A program made the position numbers and the translations under genes. Shown here one piece after another: positions 1 to 6,573 of a stretch of 10,269 nucleotides of DNA. Numbering within the stretch: position 1 is the first letter of the stretch; every line of letters starts with the position of its first letter. The DNA is from Pseudomonadota bacterium. GTDB lineage: Bacteria; Pseudomonadota; Gammaproteobacteria; Steroidobacterales; Steroidobacteraceae. Below the pieces are notes generated by a model that ran no database searches, was not told the origin of the DNA, and saw nothing but the letters and a program-made list of their open reading frames with translations. The DNA lies in the NCBI GenBank assembly GCA_021838065.1, contig JAKCEJ010000077.1:1-10269 (forward strand), in the 5' to 3' direction.

Positions 1-606
1 GCGCACGACTGCGGCTGGCTCGAGCGGGCGGGACTCACCTGGCTCGCCCTCGGCTGTCTGGCGCTCGGGCTGTTCCCTCTGCAGGTGATCAACGCCCTCG
101 GCGCGGTCACCCGCCAGCTGATCGGCGCAGTCGTTCCGCAGGCCTCACCCCACTGGTGGCTGCTCGCGCCCGTGCCCGGCCGGCCGGTCTCGTACGGACC
201 TCTGGTGTTCCTGACGGCAACCCTTGCTCTGGTGCTCCTGACCGTGTTCGGGGTGCGCCTGACCTACCATCAGCGCGTCCGGCGCGGTCCCGCCTGGGAC
301 TGCGGCTTCGGCGCCCTCACGCCGCGCATGCAGGACACGGCCGAGGGCTTCGGCCAGCCGATCCGGCATCTGTTCCAGTCGTTCTTCGAGATCGAGCGCG
401 AGCTGCCCGCGCCGGCCGACCGCGCGCCCCGCTACCGCATCGCTATCCGGGAGCGGATCTGGAAGCTGGCGTATGAGCCGATCTCGAGCGCCGTCGAGCG
501 GCTGGCCAACACGGCCGCCCGCGTGCAGCAGGGGCGGATCTCGGTCTACCTGCTCTACAGCTTCGCGACCCTGCTGGTGCTGCTGGCCGTGGCGTTGATG
601 TCATGA
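1..606 (+). CDS. hyfB: HyfB/EhrA-like antiporter-type membrane subunit, C-terminal part (5' end outside window)
   Basis: The frame is open from base 1 to the TGA at 604-606, so this is the last 201 residues of a longer protein; family members are usually well over 600 residues. HyfB is a NuoL-related, proton-antiporter-like subunit of membrane-bound group 4 hydrogenases and their relatives. The tail seen here carries the family's C-terminal signature: a membrane helix, a soluble stretch with WDCGFG (295-312) and RMQ (325-333), a basic/acidic segment ending in PIRHLFQSFFEIE, and a last hydrophobic helix over the final 20 or so residues. An internal GTG at 85 would give a shorter protein, but homology continues upstream of it, so it is not the start. 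The stop overlaps the next start (ATGA, 603-606), which points to translational coupling. The catalytic charged residues of the antiporter core lie outside the window. Confidence 0.93.
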   Translation, partial: AHDCGWLERAGLTWLALGCLALGLFPLQVINALGAVTRQLIGAVVPQASPHWWLLAPVPGRPVSYGPLVFLTATLALVLLTVFGVRLTYHQRVRRGPAWDCGFGALTPRMQDTAEGFGQPIRHLFQSFFEIERELPAPADRAPRYRIAIRERIWKLAYEPISSAVERLANTAARVQQGRISVYLLYSFATLLVLLAVALMS

Positions 607-1553
607 GAGCGCTCGACTGGATCACCCAGGTGCTCGAGATGGTGGTGGCGCTCGCGGCGGCGCCCGCTCTTCTCGGCTGGGTGAACCAGTGCCGCGCGTG
701 GCTGCAGAACCGCCGCGCCCCGAGCCTGTGGCTGCCCTACCGCAGTCTGCACAAGCTGTTCCACAAGCAGGCGGTGATCGCCGAGAACGCATCACCGCTG
801 TTTCGCATCGCCCCCTATGTCGTCTTCGGTGCGATGGTGCTCGCCGCGGGCATCATTCCGTCGATGGGCACGCGGCTGCCGTTGGTCGTCTCCGCGGACG
901 CCATTGCCCTCGTCGGGCTATTCGCAGCCGCGCGCATGTTCATGACGCTGGCGGCGATGGATGTCGGCACCGCGTTCGGCACCCTGGGCGCGCGCCGCGA
1001 GATGATGGTCGGGTTCCTCGCCGAGCCGGCGCTGCTCATGGTGATCTTCGTCGCCTCCCTGATCTCCTCGAGCACCGCGCTTCCGGCCATCACCGAGCAT
1101 CTCGCCTCGGGGCATCTCGGGATCTCGCCGGGACTGGCCTTCAGCGCCGTGGCCTTCATCCTGGTGCTGCTGGCGGAGAACGGGCGCATCCCCGTCGACA
1201 ATCCCGCCACGCATCTCGAGCTCACCATGATCCACGAGGCCATGGTGCTCGAGTACTCGGCGCGCCACCTGGCCCTGATGGAGTGGGGCGCGCAGCTGAA
1301 GCTGTTCAACTACGTCTGCATCGGCTTCGCGCTGTTCCTGCCCTGGGGAGTGGCAACCGGGCACATCGGCCCCGTGGGTCTGCTCGTGGCCATCCCCGCG
1401 CTTGCGGTGAAGCTCGCCGCCGCCGGCGCGGGACTGGCGCTGATCGAGACGGTGTCGGCCAAGATGCGGGTGATGCGCATTCCGGAGTTCCTCGGCACGG
1501 CGTTCCTGTTCGCCGTGCTCGGCCTCCTGGTGCATGTGCTGCTTGGAGCGTGA
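603..1553 (+). CDS. hyfC: HyfC/HycD/EhrB-like, NuoH-type membrane subunit
   Basis: 316 residues, very hydrophobic with about eight predicted membrane helices. It belongs to the NuoH/HycD/HyfC family, which anchors the hydrophilic arm to the membrane arm and, in complex I, forms the quinone-site entrance and the first proton path. Diagnostic segments are a REMMVGFLAEPALL stretch (residues 132-145), a cytoplasmic ENGRIPVDNP loop (192-201) and MIHEAMVLEYS (209-219), with acidic residues E192, E212 and E217 at positions conserved in the family. Length is normal (about 305-325 in relatives). The ATG at 603 overlaps the upstream TGA and has no clear Shine-Dalgarno sequence, so I expect coupled translation from hyfB. 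Confidence in the family is high; the choice between a hydrogenase and an Ehr complex rests on the large subunit. Confidence 0.95.
   Translation: MRALDWITQVLEMVVALAAAPALLGWVNQCRAWLQNRRAPSLWLPYRSLHKLFHKQAVIAENASPLFRIAPYVVFGAMVLAAGIIPSMGTRLPLVVSADAIALVGLFAAARMFMTLAAMDVGTAFGTLGARREMMVGFLAEPALLMVIFVASLISSSTALPAITEHLASGHLGISPGLAFSAVAFILVLLAENGRIPVDNPATHLELTMIHEAMVLEYSARHLALMEWGAQLKLFNYVCIGFALFLPWGVATGHIGPVGLLVAIPALAVKLAAAGAGLALIETVSAKMRVMRIPEFLGTAFLFAVLGLLVHVLLGA
1545..1548 (+). promoter_or_regulatory. Shine-Dalgarno that decides the hyfE start
   Basis: GGAG lies 10 nt before the ATG at 1559. An in-frame GTG at 1550 would overlap the hyfC stop (GTGA), but it sits only 1 nt from this element, too close for ribosome placement. 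The ATG is therefore preferred. Confidence 0.6.
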
Positions 1554-1558
1554 GCGCG

Positions 1559-2227
1559 ATGACGCATCTTTCTCTCTATCAACAGCTGCTCGATGCCTGC
1601 GCGGCGCTGCTGCTGCTGCTGTCCTTCGCCATGCTCTCGCAGCGGCGCGTGGTGACGCTCGTCAACCTCTACGCCGTGCAGGGCGCGGTGCTGGCGGCGG
1701 CGACACTGCTGCTCGCCTGGCGGACGGGCGAGGGACATCTGTATCTCTCGGCCGCCCTCACGCTCGCACTCAAGGTGGCATTGCTGCCGTGGCTGCTGCA
1801 CAGGCTGATCCGCAGGCTGGAGGTGTATTGGGACACCGAGCCGCTGCTCAACGTCTCAGGCACGATGCTCGTGGGCCTGGTGGTCGTGGTGTTCGCCTTC
1901 GCGCTGGCGCAGCCGATCACCCGCGTCACGAGCACGGCGACCCGCAGCGCCATCGGGATCGCGGTGAGCGTCGTGCTGCTCGCCTTCCTGATGATGATCA
2001 CGCGCCGCAAGGCGATGTCGCAGGTCGTGGGGTTCCTGTCGATGGAGAACGGCGTGTTCTTCGGCGCCATGAGCGCGAGCTACGGCATGCCGATGGTGGT
2101 CGAGCTCGGCGTCGCCCTCGATGTGCTGGTGGCCGTGCTGGTGCTGGGGGTGTTCTTCTTCCAGATTCGCGAGCGCTTCGAGAGTCTCGACCTGCATCAC
2201 CTCGAGTCACTGAAGGAGCACGAATAG
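1559..2227 (+). CDS. hyfE: HyfE/EhrC-like, NuoK-type small membrane subunit
   Basis: 222 residues, close to the 216 of E. coli HyfE. Apart from an RERFESLDLHHLESLKEHE tail it is almost entirely hydrophobic, with about six to seven helices. The C-terminal half is NuoK-like. Membrane-embedded glutamates E163 (in SMENGVFF) and E182 (in VVELGVALDVL) match the two glutamates that in NuoK are needed for proton translocation, and a lysine (K72, in ALKVALLPW) sits in a helix of the N-terminal half. It should help link redox chemistry to ion movement in the membrane arm. It starts 5 nt after the hyfC stop and ends 1 nt before hyfF; the AAGGAG used by hyfF is inside its last codons. An alternative GTG start at 1550 would add three residues. 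Confidence 0.93.
   Translation: MTHLSLYQQLLDACAALLLLLSFAMLSQRRVVTLVNLYAVQGAVLAAATLLLAWRTGEGHLYLSAALTLALKVALLPWLLHRLIRRLEVYWDTEPLLNVSGTMLVGLVVVVFAFALAQPITRVTSTATRSAIGIAVSVVLLAFLMMITRRKAMSQVVGFLSMENGVFFGAMSASYGMPMVVELGVALDVLVAVLVLGVFFFQIRERFESLDLHHLESLKEHE
2213..2218 (+). promoter_or_regulatory. Shine-Dalgarno of hyfF inside the hyfE 3' end
   Basis: AAGGAG lies 10 nt before the hyfF ATG at 2229, within the KEHE codons of hyfE. It is the strongest ribosome-binding site in the visible operon. Confidence 0.7.
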
Positions 2228-2228
2228 G

Positions 2229-3686
2229 ATGGAGCTGCTGCTGCTTCTGACTCTGCCGGTCGCGGGCGCCGCCGTGCTCGGTGTCATCGGTGCCGACCGC
2301 CGTGCGCCCGAGATCAACGCGCTGTTCAGCCTGGGAACGTTCCTCGCCGCCTGCGCGCTCGTGGTGCGGGTCATCCGTCACGGCGATCTGCTGCTCGGGA
2401 GCGAGCAGTTCTTCATCGATCCGTTCAACGTCTTCCTGGTGGCGCTGACGGCGTTCGTGGGGCTGACCACCTCGCTGTTCTCGCGTCCCTACATGCGCGT
2501 GGAGCTCGAGCACGGGCGCCTGACTGCCGGCAGGCTGCGGCTCTACCACAGCATGTATCAGCTGTTCATGTTCACCATGCTGCTGGCGCTGACGACCAAC
2601 AACATGGGCCTGATGTGGGTGGCAATGGAAGGCGCCACGCTCTCGACGGTTCTGCTGGTGACTCTGTACCGCACCCCGGGGAGTCTCGAGGCGGGTTGGA
2701 AATACTTCATCCTGTGCGGCGTCGGCATCGCGCAGGCGCTGTTCGGGACCATCCTGCTGTACGTCGCGGCCGGGAAAGTGCTCGGCGCGCAGGGCATGAC
2801 GGCGCTGCTGTGGACGCATCTCGATGCGGTGAAGGGTCAGCTCGAGCCGACGGTGCTGGCGCTGGCGTTCGTGTTCCTGCTGATCGGCTACGGCACCAAG
2901 GTGGGCCTCGTGCCGCTGCACAGCTGGCTGCCGGATGCCCATGCCGAGGGCCCGACGCCGATCTCGGCCGTGCTCTCGGGCCTGCTGCTCAACGTCGCCC
3001 TCTACGCGGTGGTGCGCAGCAAGGTGCTCGTGGCGGGCTCGCTGCACTCCGAACTCCCATCGATGATGCTCATGGGCTTCGGGCTGCTCTCGGTGGTGCT
3101 CGCCTCGCTCCTGCTGTGGCGTCAGCGCGATATCAAGCGGCTGTTCGCGTATTCCTCCATCGAGCACATGGGCATCGCGACCTTCGCCTTCGGCATGGGC
3201 GGGCCGATCGCGAACTTCGCGGCGCTGCTGCACATGACAGTGCATTCGCTGACGAAATCCTCGATCTTCTTCACCGCCGGTCACGCCGCGCAGAAGACCG
3301 GCACGCAGCTGATCGACGGCATCCGCGGCCTCATCACGCTCTCGCCCTCCGTGGGCTGGGGGCTGATGCTCGGCTCGCTCGCCATCCTCGGCGTGCCGCC
3401 CTTCGGGGTGTTCACCAGCGAGTTTCTGATCCTGACGACGGCCATGCGCACTCAGCCCTGGGCCACGCCCATTCTGCTGGCGGGGCTCGCCGTGGCTTTC
3501 GCGGCCATCTTCTCCAAGGTGCAGCCCATGGTGTTCGGCGAGACCACCGGGCGGCGGCTGCCGCACCCGCCGGCTCTGCTGCCGGTGTTCGCCCACCTCG
3601 CCATCGTGCTGCTGCTGGGCCTGTATATTCCGCCGTACCTCGCCGACTGGTACCGCGCGGCCGCGCACCTGATCGGGGGGCCGTAG
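2229..3686 (+). CDS. hyfF: HyfF/EhrD-like, NuoM/NuoN-type antiporter subunit
   Basis: 485 residues with about 13-14 predicted membrane helices; E. coli HyfF is somewhat longer (526). This is the antiporter-like ('proton-conducting membrane transporter') family shared by complex I, Mrp antiporters and group 4 hydrogenases. The ion-path residues are present: glutamate E134 in WVAMEGA, lysine K224 in the family hallmark YGTKVGLVPLHSWLPDAH (221-238), a conserved histidine-rich turn there, K343 in HSLTKSSIFF, and E399 in FTSEF near the discontinuous helix. This argues that the complex still pumps ions. The start ATG has an excellent AAGGAG 10 nt upstream and follows hyfE by one base. A 37-nt gap separates it from the large subunit gene. 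No HyfD homologue lies between hyfC and hyfE, so the visible part has fewer antiporter modules than E. coli hydrogenase-4. Confidence 0.95.
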   Translation: MELLLLLTLPVAGAAVLGVIGADRRAPEINALFSLGTFLAACALVVRVIRHGDLLLGSEQFFIDPFNVFLVALTAFVGLTTSLFSRPYMRVELEHGRLTAGRLRLYHSMYQLFMFTMLLALTTNNMGLMWVAMEGATLSTVLLVTLYRTPGSLEAGWKYFILCGVGIAQALFGTILLYVAAGKVLGAQGMTALLWTHLDAVKGQLEPTVLALAFVFLLIGYGTKVGLVPLHSWLPDAHAEGPTPISAVLSGLLLNVALYAVVRSKVLVAGSLHSELPSMMLMGFGLLSVVLASLLLWRQRDIKRLFAYSSIEHMGIATFAFGMGGPIANFAALLHMTVHSLTKSSIFFTAGHAAQKTGTQLIDGIRGLITLSPSVGWGLMLGSLAILGVPPFGVFTSEFLILTTAMRTQPWATPILLAGLAVAFAAIFSKVQPMVFGETTGRRLPHPPALLPVFAHLAIVLLLGLYIPPYLADWYRAAAHLIGGP

Positions 3687-3723
3687 TGATGGACGGCATG
3701 ATGCGCCGACCGAGGAGCGGCCG

Positions 3724-5199
3724 ATGCCGCTGAAGCGTTGGTGGGACCGCGCGCACAAGATTGTTGGCGCATCTAGCGTGCGCGGCGTCGGCGTCGACGC
3801 CGCGCAATGGCTGCAGGTGGCAAGCGATGTCGCCGACTCGGGCGGCTTGCTGCACGCGCTGTGGGTAAGCCGTGAGCCGGCAGGCGATGCGGCGGTTTAC
3901 GGCGCGTATCTCACGGATGCGGGAGTCCTGGTCGCGGAGCTCGCGCTGCCCTCCGGCGGCGGATCCGTCTACTACCCGGGCCTCGAGGACCTCTTTCCTG
4001 CCGCATCCCGCCTGCAGCGCGCCGCCTTCGACCTCTCCGGCGTACGCTCGAGCGACCCCGACCTCAGGCCCTGGCTGAATCACGCTGCGCCGTATGAGTT
4101 CGTGCGGGTGGACGGGGAGGGTGTCCATGAGATCGGCGTCGGACCGGTCCATGCCGGCACCATCGAGCCGGGGCACTTCCGCTTCTCGGTGGTGGGCGAG
4201 AAGGTGCTGAGGCTCGAGGAGCATCTGGGATACGTGCACAAGGGCCTCGAGCAGCGCTTCACGCAGTTGCCCATTCTGCAGGCGCATCGGCTGGCCGCGC
4301 GCGTCTCGGGTGACTCCGCAGTGGCGTTTTCCTGGGCCTATTGCCAGGCTCTGGAGGGCATGAGCGGCGGTGTGTTGCCGCCGCGGGCGGCCTGGCTTCG
4401 CGCGGTGTGCCTCGAGCTCGAGCGGCTCGCCAATCATCTCGGCGACCTCGGGGCGCTCGGGAACGATGCGGGGTTTGCGTTCGGACTCGCGCAGTTCTCC
4501 CGCCTCAAGGAGGATCTGCTGCGGGCGGTGTCGGCCGCGTTCGGCCGGCGCTATCTGTTCGACATCGTCGTGCCGGGCGGGGTGGCAGTGGATGTGTCGA
4601 CAGAGGCGGCGCGTGCCTTGGCCGAAGTGGTGCGCACCGTCTGCGCGGAGATTATCGAATTGCGCGGCATCTACGACGAGCATGAGGGCGTGCGCGATCG
4701 CTTCACGGGCGCCGGCTGCCTGGCGCCAGAGCTTGCCGCCCGGCTCGGCGTGCTCGGGCTCGCGGGGCGCGCCAGCGGGCAGGCGCGCGATGCGCGCGTG
4801 GATCTGCCGTGCGCGCCCTACACGGAGCTGGCGGTTGCGAAGATCGTGCACCAGGGCGGGGACGTCGCGGCACGGGTGGCGGTTCGTTTCGAGGAGGCAC
4901 AGGAGTCCGGCCGGCTGTTGCGGCGGCTGCTGGCGGCACTGCCCGGAGGGGAGCACGCGGCAACGGTCGATGCGCCGCCCGCCGATGCCTTCGGCGTGGG
5001 TCTCATCGAGGGGTGGCGCGGGCCGGTACTCGTGGCGCTGCAGGCGGGGCCGGAGGGCTCGATCCGCCGCTGCCACCCGCACGATCCCTCTTGGCAGAAC
5101 TGGCCGGCGCTCGAGTACGCGATCGTGGGGAACATCGTGCCGGATTTCCCGCTGATCAACAAATCGTTCAATCTCACCTACAGCGGCGTGGATCTGTAG
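3724..5199 (+). CDS. hyfG: HyfG/EhrL-like large subunit (NuoC-NuoD fusion) lacking all [NiFe]-site cysteines
   Basis: 491 residues. The N-terminal ~125 residues are NuoC/HycE-N-like (FPAASRLQRAAFDLSGV followed by PDLRPWLNH at 91-120). The rest is NuoD/HycE-like: GPVHAGTIEPGHFRF at 140-154, LGYVHKGLEQ at 168-177, LELERLANHLGDLGALGND at 230-248. In group 4 hydrogenases four cysteines, in RxCGxC and DPCxxC, bind Ni-Fe. Here the first motif is RVSGDS (193-198), with Ser195 and Ser198 in place of Cys. The last is NLTYSG (483-488), with Thr485 and Gly488 in place of Cys. The protein ends three residues later, so the tail cleaved by the HycI/HyfK-type endopeptidase is absent, as in NuoD. It therefore cannot bind a canonical [NiFe] centre and is better called an Ehr-type subunit; its substrate is unknown. 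The reading frame is intact and conserved around the changed sites, which argues against simple decay. Start: ATG with GAGGAG (3712-3717) 6 nt upstream. Confidence 0.94.
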   Translation: MPLKRWWDRAHKIVGASSVRGVGVDAAQWLQVASDVADSGGLLHALWVSREPAGDAAVYGAYLTDAGVLVAELALPSGGGSVYYPGLEDLFPAASRLQRAAFDLSGVRSSDPDLRPWLNHAAPYEFVRVDGEGVHEIGVGPVHAGTIEPGHFRFSVVGEKVLRLEEHLGYVHKGLEQRFTQLPILQAHRLAARVSGDSAVAFSWAYCQALEGMSGGVLPPRAAWLRAVCLELERLANHLGDLGALGNDAGFAFGLAQFSRLKEDLLRAVSAAFGRRYLFDIVVPGGVAVDVSTEAARALAEVVRTVCAEIIELRGIYDEHEGVRDRFTGAGCLAPELAARLGVLGLAGRASGQARDARVDLPCAPYTELAVAKIVHQGGDVAARVAVRFEEAQESGRLLRRLLAALPGGEHAATVDAPPADAFGVGLIEGWRGPVLVALQAGPEGSIRRCHPHDPSWQNWPALEYAIVGNIVPDFPLINKSFNLTYSGVDL

Positions 5200-5202
5200 A
5201 GA

Positions 5203-5712
5203 ATGCTCAAGACGCTGCGCAAGATCGCTTCCGTCGGCCTCGTGTCGGAGCTGCCGCCAGGGCCCGAGGAGCTGCTGCGCGTGCGCCGCGCGATTGACGA
5301 GAGAATTGCCGCGGTGCTCGGCCGCGCATTGTGCATCCGTCACGTGGACGCGGGGTCCTGCAACGGCTGCGAGCTCGAGATCCACTCGCTCGGCAACCCG
5401 TATTACAACCTGGAGGGCTGCAACATTCGCTTCGTCGCGAGCCCCCGCCATGCGGACCTGCTGCTGGTCACCGGGCCGGTGGTGAAGAACATGGAAGCAG
5501 CGCTGAAGCGAGTCTATGCGGCCACGCCGGATCCCAAACTGGTCGTGGCGCTGGGGGACTGTGGCTGCACGGGCGGCATGCTCGGGGAATGCCCCGCCTC
5601 GCTGGGGCGGGTCTCGAACGTCATCCCGGTGGACGTGGCTGTGCCGGGCTGCCCGCCGAGCCCCGTGCTCATTCTGCAGGGAATCCTGACGGCCATACAG
5701 TCACCGGGGTGA
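5203..5712 (+). CDS. hyfI: HyfI/EhrS-like, NuoB-type [4Fe-4S] small subunit
   Basis: 169 residues, normal for this family. It is the NuoB/HycG/HyfI-type small subunit that carries the cluster next to the active site (N2 in complex I). The expected ligands are all there: Cys53 and Cys56 in GSCNGCELEI, Cys120 in GDCGCTGG (aligned to the GSC of NuoB by its distance to the GG pair), and Cys150 in VPGCPPSP. Further cysteines at 44, 73, 122 and 130 are not among the usual ligands. Electrons must therefore still reach the large subunit interface although the Ni site is gone. It starts 3 nt after the hyfG stop with only a weak upstream purine stretch, suggesting coupled translation. In E. coli a ferredoxin-like HyfH lies between HyfG and HyfI; it is missing here. 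This is the last gene of the operon, and no convincing U-tailed terminator follows. Confidence 0.95.
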   Translation: MLKTLRKIASVGLVSELPPGPEELLRVRRAIDERIAAVLGRALCIRHVDAGSCNGCELEIHSLGNPYYNLEGCNIRFVASPRHADLLLVTGPVVKNMEAALKRVYAATPDPKLVVALGDCGCTGGMLGECPASLGRVSNVIPVDVAVPGCPPSPVLILQGILTAIQSPG

Positions 5713-5736
5713 ACGTTCAGGTCCCGGCTGTCGCTG

Positions 5737-6195
5737 CTAAGGAATATGAACGCTGATGTAGGAGTTGGGCGGAATCCACAGCGTCACGGTCGCCGGCCTG
5801 CAGGACAGCCGCGCAAGAGGCACCTTAATCACCTTCGTATCTTGCTTGATCGCAGCATCGTTTCCCTGCTCATCCAAAAGTCTCAAGCCGATGGTCCGCG
5901 GCCCCGGTCCATGGAGCCGATCTCTAAGCATGCGGCAGCGACCCCACTCGATGGAGAAGTGATGATTGGGGTTGGTGCCGGAATAGAACACGGTAACGAT
6001 GGTCGACCGGGGCTCTGTGGGTCCGATCCGAGGGTGGTTCGTCGAATCCTGCAGCGGACAGTGTGCTTGCAAGCCTGACTCAACCGCGATTACCGTCTCA
6101 TCGCGGACCGTCGGCTGCGAGCGCCCAGGGTGGCGTTCCGGGGACGTTGCTGAAATCGCAAGGCAACGGCAGTGCCGGATGTGCTCTTGGGTCGA
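5737..6195 (-). pseudogene. C-terminal fragment of an unrecognised protein, convergent to the operon
   Basis: The minus strand is open from 6195 down to a TAG at 5737-5739. The only start-like codon is a TTG at 6070-6072 (111 codons). The last ~85 residues read like a real beta-rich domain end: VTVFYSG, IEWGRCRMLRDRL, GPGPRTIGLRLLDEQG, then TVTLWIPPNSYISVHIP. I do not recognise the family. Upstream in the same frame are two stops (TGA at 6196-6198 and 6244-6246) and, beyond them, a 40-codon open stretch starting with ATG at 6364-6366. This would fit a decayed or truncated gene, but it could also be chance. I treat it as a probable remnant; a real short gene with a TTG start is the alternative. 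Confidence 0.35.
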
Positions 6196-6559
6196 TCACT
6201 CCGCGGCGGCCATCGCGCTCGCAGGGTTAACGTCGCAGAGCGTTCAGGCGAGGCGGAAATTGAGACAGAGCTCTTCGCAGTCTTCTTGTGTGATGCAAAC
6301 GATCCCGAGCGCCGCATCGGCGAACTTGTCGTACCGGCTCAATGGACGCATCCTGCTGATGCCCATCGCGGCTCTCGGATCACCGCCTCAGAGGAACTCG
6401 ATCCGATCCTGAACGTCTCTTCATGACCATGCCTCCCCATTCGGCAGCCGGTGGGTCCATGCCGATCCGTGGCCGGATTCGGCGGCTCTCGACCGTGCGA
6501 TTCATCAATCGGCGAGCGGCCATTTCCGATAAATTGCTCGTCGCCAGAATCACTTAACT

Positions 6560-6563
6560 AGGA
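6560..6563 (+). promoter_or_regulatory. Shine-Dalgarno that decides the deacetylase start
   Basis: AGGA is 10 nt from the ATG at 6574 but only 1 nt from an in-frame TTG at 6565, so the ATG is the likelier start. The TTG would add only three residues (Met-Lys-Arg). Confidence 0.55.
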
Positions 6564-6573
6564 ATTGAAACGC

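Larger units (their letters stand above)
5713..6573. other. 861-bp spacer between the Ehr operon and the deacetylase gene
   Basis: The spacer contains no well-supported complete gene. Its left half holds a minus-strand open frame that looks like a protein C-terminus (separate entry). The middle (about 6172-6426) has an 84-codon plus-strand open frame from a GTG and overlapping short frames on the other strand; none shows a family I recognise, and third-position base use is not strongly biased. No tRNA, CRISPR array or clear promoter was seen. A weak -35/-10 pair before the deacetylase gene (TTGCTC at 6534, TTAACT at 6554) has a 14-nt spacer and is not convincing. A perfect 10-bp palindrome (TGAACGTTCA, 5710-5719) spans the hyfI stop. 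Confidence 0.5.

Noticed and set aside
689..1558. Upstream extension of the hyfE reading frame inside hyfC
   Set aside because: The frame is open by chance through hyfC and gives Arg/Ala-rich nonsense. NuoK-like homology begins only at the ATG at 1559.
3689..3733. 14-codon ORF in the hyfF-hyfG gap (MDGMMRRPRSGRCR)
   Set aside because: It has no own ribosome-binding site and an arginine-rich, random-looking content. It ends inside hyfG and could be a coupling device at most.
1998..3758. Very long minus-strand open frame (about 586 codons) opposite hyfE/hyfF
   Set aside because: Its product is rich in His, Arg, Gln and Glu with no domain pattern. It is the antisense shadow of GC-biased codons in two well-recognised membrane protein genes.
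3412..5451. Minus-strand open frame of about 679 codons opposite hyfG
   Set aside because: It is longer than the real gene but of low-complexity Arg/His/Ala composition. The plus-strand HyfG and HyfI are recognised over their full lengths, so this is a shadow.
5710..5719. TGAACGTTCA palindrome over the hyfI stop as an operator or terminator
   Set aside because: Too short for a hairpin with a loop and it overlaps a stop codon. A 10-bp palindrome is not meaningful without copies elsewhere.
6036..6053. GGTTCG...CGAATCC stretch resembling a tRNA T-arm
   Set aside because: The loop would be nine bases instead of seven, and there is no matching acceptor or anticodon stem around it.
6172..6426. 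84-codon plus-strand ORF in the first spacer
   Set aside because: GTG start without a Shine-Dalgarno, no recognised motif, mixed codon use, and competing open frames on both strands. Not supported as a gene.
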